NCBI RefSeq assembly: GCF_019693445.1
Contig: NZ_JAHRBL010000015.1
Span: 1-64,000, forward strand
Direction: 5' to 3'
From: Deinococcus aquaedulcis
GTDB lineage: Bacteria; Deinococcota; Deinococci; Deinococcales; Deinococcaceae
Length of the DNA: 64,000 bases
Shown here: positions 33,385 to 40,571 of the stretch, piece by piece
How positions within the stretch are numbered: the first letter of the stretch is position 1
How the letters are laid out: every line of letters begins with the position of its first letter
Position numbers and translations under genes: made by a program
Notes under the pieces: generated by a model
Told to the model about the DNA's origin: nothing
The model's database searches: none
What the model saw: only the letters and a program-made list of their open reading frames with translations

Positions 33385-33819
33385 ATGTTCAACCACCTCT
33401 TCGTGAGCACCGATGGCAGCGCCTGTGGCGACGCCGCGCTGCCCCTGGCCGCCGGACTGGCCGACACCTGCGGCGCCGCGCTGACCGTGGCCTACGTCGT
33501 GCCCAATGTTCAGACCGGGTACGACGGCCCGTATGTGCGCGACATCGAGCAGGATCTGGAGGCGGCCCGCCAGGAAGGCCGGGCTATTCTGCGCGCCGCT
33601 GCCGCGCGCCGGGCGGGCACCCAGACCCTGCTGCTGGACGGCCGCGCCAGTCCGGTGGCGACCTGCCTGCTGGAAGCTGCCCAGGCCCAGGGCGCCGACC
33701 TGATCGTGATGAGCACCCACGGCCGCAGCGGGCTGGGGCGATTGCTGCTGGGCAGCGTGGCCGAGCAGGTGGTGCGCCGCGCCGCCGTGCCTGTGCTGCT
33801 GGCGCGCGCCGGGGGCTGA
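33385..33819 (+). CDS. Universal stress protein (UspA family)
   Basis: 144 residues. HLFVSTDGS at the start and STHGRSGLGRLLLGSVAEQV near the end, with the G-x2-G-x9-G-S ATP-binding signature, make it a single-domain UspA of the ATP-binding type. GGAGG lies before the ATG. Usp proteins are cytoplasmic stress survival factors. The gene is single, followed by a 14-bp perfect hairpin. Confidence 0.95.
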   Translation: MFNHLFVSTDGSACGDAALPLAAGLADTCGAALTVAYVVPNVQTGYDGPYVRDIEQDLEAARQEGRAILRAAAARRAGTQTLLLDGRASPVATCLLEAAQAQGADLIVMSTHGRSGLGRLLLGSVAEQVVRRAAVPVLLARAGG

Positions 33820-33827
33820 GAGCGGAA

Positions 33828-33864
33828 CTCAGGACGATGGAGGGAGAACTTCCATCGTCCTGAG
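33828..33864. terminator. Long perfect hairpin after the universal stress gene
   Basis: CTCAGGACGATGGA and its exact complement are separated by 9 nt, a 14-bp stem starting 9 nt after the uspA stop. No T-run follows. It may end transcription, stabilise the message, or be a dispersed repeat. Confidence 0.55.
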
Positions 33865-33977
33865 GCGAACGAAGTGAGTGTCCGAAAAAGACAGCGGCGC
33901 CCACGGAATTGAAGGGCCGCTTTCTGGCCCCAGGGTGGAACTGGCAGCCGCTGTGAGCCCAGGGCCCGGCCCTCGTT

Positions 33978-34568
33978 TCAGCCCCTGGGCGCCCCAGCCG
34001 CCGCCAGCACGCCGCCGCGCACAAAGGCCCCCAGGGTGCGCGCCAGCGCCGCCGTGTCCAGGTCCGGGTCGCTGATGGCGCGGTAGGCCAGGGCGTCCAG
34101 CAGGGTGGTCACGATCAGCAGCAGCGTGGCGTCGCCGTGGCCGGGGGTGGCGGGGTCCAGCGGCAGGCGCCGGGCGACTTCCGAGAGAAAGTGGGTCTGC
34201 CGGGCGCGGAACGAGGGGCCGCCGCCACTGTGCAGCAGCGCCAGGGTGTCGCGCTCGGCCAGCAGAAACTCGAAGACCGGCTCAATCAGCCCTGGGCCCC
34301 CGGGGACCGGGCGGGGCAGGTGGGCCAGCAGCGGTTCCAGGCGGCCCAGCAACTGGTGCAGCCGCTCGTCCAGCAGGGCGTCCAGAATGCTTTCGGGCGA
34401 GGGAAAGTGGCTGTACACCGTGGCCCTTGAGGTGCCTAGCGCCGAGGCCAGATCGCCCATCCCCACCGCTTCAAAGCCCCGCTGCACAAAGAGCGCGGCG
34501 GCAGTGTCCAGAATCTGCTGGCGGCGGTCCGCCGAAGGCAGGCGCTTGCGGGAATCGGCGGGGGGCAT
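33978..34568 (-). CDS. TetR-family regulator of the adjacent YhgE/Pip-like gene
   Basis: 196 residues from the ATG at 34568, chosen because TACACT lies 6 nt ahead (leaderless). The helix-turn-helix reads RRQQILDTAAALFVQRGF, GMGDLASALGTSRATVYSHF, PSPESILDALL. The C-terminal region is typical ligand-binding TetR. The next gene is divergent, 109 nt away, and the gap holds three near-palindromes at 34588-34655, so autoregulation and control of the membrane protein are likely. An ATG at 34586 gives a 6-residue longer form. Confidence 0.93.
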   Translation of the reverse strand: MPPADSRKRLPSADRRQQILDTAAALFVQRGFEAVGMGDLASALGTSRATVYSHFPSPESILDALLDERLHQLLGRLEPLLAHLPRPVPGGPGLIEPVFEFLLAERDTLALLHSGGGPSFRARQTHFLSEVARRLPLDPATPGHGDATLLLIVTTLLDALAYRAISDPDLDTAALARTLGAFVRGGVLAAAGAPRG

Positions 34569-34587
34569 AGGGGAAGTGTAGCGCATC

Positions 34588-34655
34588 CTGACAAAATGTT
34601 AGTTGACAGAGTGTTAGAAAACTGGGCATCATGGCGCGAACTGACAGAGTGTCAG
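34588..34655. promoter_or_regulatory. Three TetR operator-like sites
   Basis: CTGACA-AAA-TGTTAG (34588-34602), TTGACA-GAG-TGTTAG (34603-34617) and the perfect CTGACA-GAG-TGTCAG (34641-34655) share one 6-3-6 design between two divergent starts. The second also contains a TTGACA that could be a -35. Confidence 0.75.
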
Positions 34656-34677
34656 ATTCTCTTCTGCCGAGGATGCC

Positions 34678-37473
34678 ATGACCCCAGCCCCATCTGACCC
34701 CACTGCCCCCAGCCGCAGCGTGCTGGCCGACTACCGCCGCCTGACCCCCAGCGAACGTGCGCTGTGGCGCTCCCCGCTGATGTGGGCCGCCGCCCTGGCC
34801 ATTCTGTTCATCCCGCTGGTGTACGCCGGCACGTACCTCGCCAGCGTGTGGGACCCGTATGGCCGCCTGAACGAACTGCCGGTGGCGCTGGTGAACGTGG
34901 ATCAGGGCACCACCCTGCGCGGCCAGCGCTATGCCCTGGGGACTGACGTGGTGCGCGAACTGCGCGAGGACCCGCCGGTCAAGCTGATCAGCTACCCCAG
35001 CGAGGCAGCGGCACAGGCGGCGGTGCGCCGGGGCGAGGTCTACTTTGCGCTGACCATTCCGCGCGACTTCAGCCAGAAGGCGGTGGCAGGCGACAGCCGC
35101 CAGCACGGCCAACTGCACCTGTACACCGCGCCGGGCATCAGCTATTTCGCCAGCCGGGTGGGCCGCACGGTAGCCCAGGAGATCACCACCAACCTGAACG
35201 AGACCCTGGGCGGCAACCGCTGGGAAGTGGTGCAGCGCTCGCTGAAGGACGTGCAGCAGGGCTTTGAGGACCTGCGGGTGGCCACCGGTAAGCTGCGCGA
35301 CGGCGCCGGGCGCCTGGAAGCGGGTGCCGGCACACTGGCTGGCGGTGCCCAGACCCTGACTGGGGGCGTGCGTAGCGCCCAGCAGGGCGCACAGGCCCTG
35401 GCGGCCGGGGCCGGCGAGGTCTCTGGCGGCGTGACCCGCCTGACCACCGGCACCGCGAAGCTGGGCCAGGGCCTGCGGCAGCTGGAAGCGGCCGCCCCCG
35501 GGCGCGCGCAGTTGCAGCCCCTGCAGCAGGGCGCGGCGGCGCTGAGCGGCGGCACAGAGCGGCTGGCGGGCGGCCTGGCCGAACTGGGCAAAGGGGCCGG
35601 GGCCCTGAAGACGGGCGCCGGGCGGGTGGCCGACGGCGCCGGGCAGGTCCACGGCGGCGCGGCGGCGCTGGCCCAGAAACTGCCGGACCTCGCCACGGGC
35701 CTGGGCGCGCTGCACGAGGGGGCCCGGAAGCTGGACCAGGGCGCGGCCGGGCTGGCCCAGGGCACGGCGGGGTTGCACACCGGCGCGCAGACTCTGGCCG
35801 GGCAGTTGCCCACCCTGCGCGCGGGCCTGAGCGAACTGGCCGGCGGCGCAGATAGGTTGCAGGCGGGGGCCACCCGCCTGGGGGACGGCGCCGCCCAGGT
35901 GCAGACCGGCGCCCAGGCCCTGGCCGGGCAGCTGCCTGCCCTGGCCGAGGGCACGGCGGGACTGGCCAGCGGCGCCGAGACCCTGGCAACGGGGGCCGGC
36001 ACGCTGGCCCAGGCCGCGCCCGCCGAACTGACGGCCGGCGCCCGGCAGCTGCAAACCGGAGCCACCACCCTGGCTGCCAGCGCCCACAAGGCTGCGGCGG
36101 GGGCAGGCGCAGCGTCCCAGGGCGCCCGCCAGCTGGCCGACGGTACCGGGGCCCTGAGCAGCGGCGCCGACAGCCTGAAGAGTGGCGCGGCGGCCCTGGC
36201 TGGCGGCCTGCGCGAGACCCAGACGCGCAGCGCGGCGGCCGTGCAAGGCGCCACCCAGCTGGCCGACGGCGCCGAGGCCGCCGCCCGTGGCGCCCAGACA
36301 CTGCAGCAGGGCGCCGCCACCCTGAGCCAGAAGCTGGGCGAGGCCGCCACCGGGGCCGGCACCGCTGCCCAGGGCGCCCAGACGCTCGCCCGTGGCAGCG
36401 AGAGCCTGCAGAGCGGCGCGGCGCAGGTGCAAAGCGGCGCCGCCACCCTGGCCAGCAAGACCGCCGAGGCCGCCGCTGGCGCCCGCACCCTGGCCGACGG
36501 CGCCCAGAAGGTGCAGGGCGGCGTGGAGACCCTGGTGGCCGGCAACCTGAAACTGAAGGCGGCGCTGGGGACCGTCACCGAACAACTCCCTGCTCAGCAG
36601 GACCTGAACAAGCTGCGCGGCGGCGCGCAGACCCTGGCCCAGAAAACGGGCGAGCTGGCCGGCGGGCTGGGCCAGCTCTCGAATGGGGCCGGGCGGCTGA
36701 GCCAGGGGGCACAGGACCTGCAGGGGGGCGCCGCCCAGCTGCGCGAGGGGCTGGACGAGCTGCAGCGCCGCCTGCCCCGCCGCACCGAGACCCTGGCCGG
36801 CGACCCACAGGGCCTGGCCGCCAGCGCGGTGGTCGTGGAAACGGCGGCGGCGCAGGTGCCCAGCAACGGCGCGGCCTTTGCGCCCTACTTCATCGCCCTG
36901 GGGCTGTGGGTGGGGGCCACCATGACCACCTTCATCTTTCCGTACCTGCTGCTGCCCGAAAGCGGGCGCCGCACCGGGCAGCGGGCGCGCGTGCTGCGCA
37001 AGTTCACGGTGCCGGCTGGCTACGTGACCCTGCAGGCGCTGATCGTGGTGGGGGGCCTGGCGTGGCTGGGCGTGCCCTACGAGCACCCCGGGCTGGTCGT
37101 GCTGACCACTGTGCTCGCCAGCCTGACCTTCATGCTGCTGATTCTGGCGCTGAACCTGCTGCTGGGGGCGGCGGGGCGCCTGCTGGCGCTGGTGCTGCTG
37201 GTGGTGCAGCTGGGGGCCTCGGGCGGCAGCTATCCGGTGGAACTGGCCCCGGGTTTCTTCCGGGCCATTCACGCCGCCATGCCCGTGACCGATGTGGTGC
37301 AGGCGCTGCGTGCGGCCATGTTCGGGGCTTATGAGGGGCAGTACGCGGCCTTTGTGGGGCGCATTTTGCTTGTGGCGCTGCTGGGGCTGGGGGTGGCGTT
37401 GCTGGCGCGGTGGCGGTGGCATTTCACGGCGGATGATCAGTTTCGCTCGCCGATCGTTACGGATGTGGGGTGA
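34678..37473 (+). CDS. YhgE/Pip-like membrane protein with a very long repeat domain
   Basis: 931 residues. It starts with a cytoplasmic stretch and a membrane helix (MWAAALAILFIPLVYAGTYL). The conserved YhgE/Pip N-terminal block follows (LNELPVALVNVDQGTTL, VYFALTIPRDFSQKA). From about 190 to 710 come roughly 500 residues of Gly/Ala/Leu/Gln repeats with the pattern GAxxLxxG. At the C-terminus is an ABC-2-type membrane domain with several helices (APYFIALGLWVGATMTTFI, LTFMLLILALNLLLGAA, RILLVALLGLGVALLARW). The repeat region is presumably extracytoplasmic. In other bacteria the family is linked to export or phage receptors; the role here is unknown. Confidence 0.88.
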   Translation: MTPAPSDPTAPSRSVLADYRRLTPSERALWRSPLMWAAALAILFIPLVYAGTYLASVWDPYGRLNELPVALVNVDQGTTLRGQRYALGTDVVRELREDPPVKLISYPSEAAAQAAVRRGEVYFALTIPRDFSQKAVAGDSRQHGQLHLYTAPGISYFASRVGRTVAQEITTNLNETLGGNRWEVVQRSLKDVQQGFEDLRVATGKLRDGAGRLEAGAGTLAGGAQTLTGGVRSAQQGAQALAAGAGEVSGGVTRLTTGTAKLGQGLRQLEAAAPGRAQLQPLQQGAAALSGGTERLAGGLAELGKGAGALKTGAGRVADGAGQVHGGAAALAQKLPDLATGLGALHEGARKLDQGAAGLAQGTAGLHTGAQTLAGQLPTLRAGLSELAGGADRLQAGATRLGDGAAQVQTGAQALAGQLPALAEGTAGLASGAETLATGAGTLAQAAPAELTAGARQLQTGATTLAASAHKAAAGAGAASQGARQLADGTGALSSGADSLKSGAAALAGGLRETQTRSAAAVQGATQLADGAEAAARGAQTLQQGAATLSQKLGEAATGAGTAAQGAQTLARGSESLQSGAAQVQSGAATLASKTAEAAAGARTLADGAQKVQGGVETLVAGNLKLKAALGTVTEQLPAQQDLNKLRGGAQTLAQKTGELAGGLGQLSNGAGRLSQGAQDLQGGAAQLREGLDELQRRLPRRTETLAGDPQGLAASAVVVETAAAQVPSNGAAFAPYFIALGLWVGATMTTFIFPYLLLPESGRRTGQRARVLRKFTVPAGYVTLQALIVVGGLAWLGVPYEHPGLVVLTTVLASLTFMLLILALNLLLGAAGRLLALVLLVVQLGASGGSYPVELAPGFFRAIHAAMPVTDVVQALRAAMFGAYEGQYAAFVGRILLVALLGLGVALLARWRWHFTADDQFRSPIVTDVG

Positions 37474-37543
37474 GGTGGGGTTGGCCTTGAGGGTTGGGTG
37501 GTGGGCGATTTTTGGGGGTGGTGGGCGATGATGTTTGCCTACG

Positions 37544-38040
37544 TTGCCCCACCCCCCCAGCCCCCCTACCCCGGAGGGGCAGGGGGGAGCGGCGCTGCGC
37601 TGGCAAACGTTGACTGCCGTGGTAGGGCGGCCCGGCTTCGCCCCGCGTTGTACGCCGTGGCCCTTCTCCGCCCATCGTCGTACGCCCGCGCGCTGCGCGC
37701 ACGACGGCTTCCGTTGCTCGCCCCGTAAAGGTGAAATGTGCGAACGCTTAAAACACGAGGTTCTACTTTTGAAAGGCAAAGGCGGCCGATGCCCCTGCTG
37801 CTCTTTAAAAGTAGAACCTTCTGGGCCGCACCAAGCCTTCTTGCCACTTCACCGCCCGGGTCCAGACGAGGCCGTCGTGCCCGAAGGGCGCGGGCCATTG
37901 CGCGTTACCAGCGGATGGCGTCGAGGCCAGACACGTTAACGAATGGAGCAAACCCGCCGACGTCAGTAAAAACTCTTGCCCAGTGCTAACGTCGCTCCCC
38001 CCTGCCCCTCCGGGGTAGGGGGGCTGGGGGGGTGGGGCAA
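37544..38040. repeat. 48-bp perfect inverted repeat bounding a 401-nt gene-free segment
   Basis: The arms are 37544-37591 and 37993-38040, identical over 48 nt in inverse orientation (checked base by base). One reads TTGCCCCACCCCCCCAGCCC at its outer end. The G-rich strand contains GGGG-TA-GGGGGG-CT-GGGGGGG-T-GGGG, a strong G-quadruplex motif, once on each strand. No credible ORF lies between. The interior includes a second inverted repeat (37758-37819). Direct repeats of GGTGGTGGGCGAT lie just outside (about 37497-37529). Confidence 0.85.
37758..37819. repeat. Inner inverted repeat within the gene-free segment
   Basis: AGGTTCTACTTTT and AAAAGTAGAACCT form a 13-bp perfect stem with a 36-nt loop. 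The segment is AT-richer than its surroundings. Its function is unknown. Confidence 0.6.
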
Positions 38041-38135
38041 GCGCGAGAACCCGTTCCTGCCCAACCCAACCTCAGCCGCGCCGCCAAACCCGGCCATTCA
38101 CCCACAAAGCCCAGCGCGCCAAGCCGGCCCACCCC

Positions 38136-39152
38136 CTACCCCAGCGAAGCCGGCTGCTCCTCCCAAGGCCCACGCGTCCGGGGCCGACTCCGCGCCGGGT
38201 ACTTGTGCCGTTTGTGGTGGTACATCCGGCCATCCGCCAGATTCAGCAGGCTGTCCGGGGCGGCGGTCTCGTTGCTGCAGGCCACGCCCACGCTGGCGCC
38301 CACCTGCGGAAAGCCCTCCTGGTGCACGTGGGCCGTGGCCGCCTCAATGGCGCGCTGCAGGGCCTCGGCGCCGCGCACGCTGCACAGGGCCACGTATTCG
38401 TCGCCGCCAATGCGGTACAGGCCGTGGCTGGCGGGCAGGTGGGCCTGCAGGCCCTGGGCAAACAGCTGCAGCACCCGGTCACCAGCCGCGTGGCCGCGCT
38501 CGTCGTTCACGGCTTTCAGGCCGTCCACGTCAATCAGGGCCAGGGTCAGGCCCTGGGGGTGGCGGGCCCAGGCGGCGCGCAGGGCTTCTTCAAAAGCGCG
38601 GCGGTTGCCCAGGCCGGTCAGGGGATCGCGCCGCGCCGCGCGGCCCAGTTGCTTGACCATCTGATCGGTGCAGCCCAGCAGCCAAGCCAGCAGGCTGCCC
38701 ATCAGCAGCGCCACCAGCAAAAACCACGCCATGCCCAGCCAGTCCAGGGCGCTGCGCGGAAAGGCCAGCGCCGCCACCGCCGTGCCGTACAGCAGGAACA
38801 GCGCCACCCCCCGCACCGGGAACCACACCGCGCAAAACGCACTGAGCAGCATCAGCACCGCGCCGTAGCCGGTCACGCCCGGCAGAAAGGTGGACCCGAA
38901 CCCGGGCGCCTGTAAAAACCACACCAGCCACAGCGGCGCCGCCAGCAGGAACAGGGCGCTGCCCCAGCCACACCAGCGGTGGTTCAGCCCGGCCGTGGCC
39001 ACCAGCAGCAGCAAAAAGACACCGGCCTGCGGGGCATTCACATGCGAGCCGCCCAGGGCGCCCAGGCCCAGCGTCAACAGCGGCAGTGCGGTCAGCAGGG
39101 GACACAGGTAGCGCTGCAGGCGGCTGCGCGGCGAATGCAGGGGAAGCGACAT
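38136..39152 (-). CDS. Membrane-bound diguanylate cyclase (GGDEF)
   Basis: 338 residues from the ATG at 39152 (GAGG upstream). About six hydrophobic helices fill residues 20-170 (LLTALPLLTLGLGALGG, GVFLLLLVATAGL, WFLLVALLMGSLLAWLL). The GGDEF domain follows (DPLTGLGNRRAFEEAL, LALIDVDGLKAVNDERGH, YRIGGDEYVAL). The active-site signature is intact with the accepted GGDEY variant, while the upstream RxxD inhibitory site is absent, so product inhibition is unlikely. It should make c-di-GMP. No partner gene is adjacent. Confidence 0.92.
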   Translation of the reverse strand: MSLPLHSPRSRLQRYLCPLLTALPLLTLGLGALGGSHVNAPQAGVFLLLLVATAGLNHRWCGWGSALFLLAAPLWLVWFLQAPGFGSTFLPGVTGYGAVLMLLSAFCAVWFPVRGVALFLLYGTAVAALAFPRSALDWLGMAWFLLVALLMGSLLAWLLGCTDQMVKQLGRAARRDPLTGLGNRRAFEEALRAAWARHPQGLTLALIDVDGLKAVNDERGHAAGDRVLQLFAQGLQAHLPASHGLYRIGGDEYVALCSVRGAEALQRAIEAATAHVHQEGFPQVGASVGVACSNETAAPDSLLNLADGRMYHHKRHKYPARSRPRTRGPWEEQPASLG

Positions 39153-39370
39153 GGTGGCCTCGGGCGACACGGAAGGGGCGGCCCCGCTCGGGGCATTCAG
39201 GCGGGCGGCAGACGGGACGGACAGCAAGCAAAGTGCAGGGTCCGCCCAGCCGGACAGGGCGCCGTGAGAGGCGTTTGGGGCCCGGCCGGGACCGTCCCCG
39301 GTGAGCCCCAGTGTGGCCGCCCAGCCTGATATGCATGTGGCGACAGGCCCAAGGCCGATTTTAGAAACCG

Positions 39371-39397
39371 GTCAGCTTGGCTCTAACAAAAGCTGAC
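39371..39397 (-). terminator. Hairpin downstream of the 257-aa hypothetical gene
   Basis: On the minus strand GTCAGCTT and AAGCTGAC pair with an 11-nt loop, 25 nt after the stop at 39422, followed by a T/A-rich stretch. Confidence 0.5.
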
Positions 39398-39421
39398 AGG
39401 AAGGTCAGATGAAGCCCCACT

Positions 39422-40195
39422 TCAGGCGGGCTGCAGCAGGAAGGGCAGCGGAGCGTGGCGCAGGTCGCTGCGGGTCAGGCTCAGGTGCAGTTGCTGGTAG
39501 GCAGTGGGGTGCCACTCGAAGTCGGCGGGGGGCAGCAGGTGGGTTTCGGGCATGTCGCCGTCCAGCACCGCGTCCAGCGCCTCGCTGCGCAGGGGCCACG
39601 CGCTCACCAGCAGCAGGGTGGGCAGGCTGTCGGGGCGCACCCCCTGGGCCTGCAGGGCCTCGTCACTCTGGGCCATCAGGCGCACGGTGCTGGCGGGTTC
39701 GTGATGGCGCAGGGCCGCCAGCCGCACCCCGCCGTAGAACACATAATGTTCCAGCGGCAGGCCAAACGGCTGGCGCAGCAGTTCGTGAAACCACAGCACC
39801 CGGCCGTCGGGGTGCCGGGCGCACAGCAGGGTCAGGTGCTCCACCTCGGTCTGCAGGGTCTGGCCCCGGGTCAGGGTAAAGCCGGCGTGGTTCAGGGCCG
39901 TGTGCAGGCCCAGGTGCTCGTCGGCGCTGAGGGTGGTGTGGTTTACCGTCTGGCGCAGCAGGTGGCGGTGGTCCGGCGTGAGCAGGTTAAAACTTCCGCC
40001 CCGCCCGAAGGCGCGCGGCCCGTGAATCACGAAGGTTTCGCGCCCGGCGGGGCCGGTTAAGGTAAACAGGTCCACGCGGCCCAGCGCGTCTGGGGCCTGC
40101 TGGGCGTGCAGGGGGCCGGCGGGGGTGCTCAGGGCGTAGGTGTCGCCGCAGGTCTGAAGGTCATTCAGCAGATGTCGAAAGGGGTTGTGGGGCAT
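39422..40195 (-). CDS. Unrecognised 257-aa protein
   Basis: Starts at the ATG 40195 with AGGAG before it (MPHNPFRHLLNDLQTCGDTY). There is no signal peptide and no membrane helix. Segments such as GRVDLFTLTGPAGRETFVIH, LGLHTALNHAGFTLTRGQTL and LLLVSAWPLRSEALDAVLDG suggest a soluble mixed alpha/beta fold. It contains several His residues but no metal or catalytic motif I can name. It is a single-gene unit with its own hairpin. I do not recognise the family. Confidence 0.7.
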   Translation of the reverse strand: MPHNPFRHLLNDLQTCGDTYALSTPAGPLHAQQAPDALGRVDLFTLTGPAGRETFVIHGPRAFGRGGSFNLLTPDHRHLLRQTVNHTTLSADEHLGLHTALNHAGFTLTRGQTLQTEVEHLTLLCARHPDGRVLWFHELLRQPFGLPLEHYVFYGGVRLAALRHHEPASTVRLMAQSDEALQAQGVRPDSLPTLLLVSAWPLRSEALDAVLDGDMPETHLLPPADFEWHPTAYQQLHLSLTRSDLRHAPLPFLLQPA

Positions 40196-40571
40196 GGGCA
40201 GCTCCTGGGACAGCACAGACACAGACGGCGCAGAGGAAAAGGACGCGCCCCTGACCCGCAAAAAGGCAAACGGAGTCGTCACGGTGGTGAGAGGGTAAAG
40301 GCAGAGGTCTTGCAAGGATGTGGAAGGCCCCCAGATTAACGCCTGCTGGCCACGCAGGGCGAGCAGGGTTGAGGCTTGAGAGGGTGGAGGCAACCGCAGC
40401 TGGGCCGCTCCACAGGCCACCCCTCGGCCCTCGCTTGCCTGCGGCGCCCCAGTCAGCCCTCCCGTCAAGAGCTTTGGGTGCCGTCATGAGTGCTACACCA
40501 AAGACAGATGGAGATTCCTGAACGGCGAGTCAGCCCGCCGTCCTGTGGGCTTCTTTACAATGCCTCCATCC
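40196..40571. promoter_or_regulatory. Divergent promoter region
   Basis: This 376-bp stretch separates two divergent genes. TACAAT at 40556-40561 is the likely -10 for the kinase gene, 10 nt before its ATG. ACGGCG and CGCCGT form an inverted repeat at about 40522-40541 just upstream. Nothing coding is seen. Confidence 0.5.

Noticed and set aside
34471..37779. 1102-residue minus-strand frame opposite the YhgE/Pip-like gene
   Set aside because: Antisense shadow of a GC-rich repeat; no start signal or recognisable domain.
37544..38040. Gene-free segment as an insertion sequence
   Set aside because: No transposase frame and no visible target duplication. The 48-bp arms alone do not prove a transposon.
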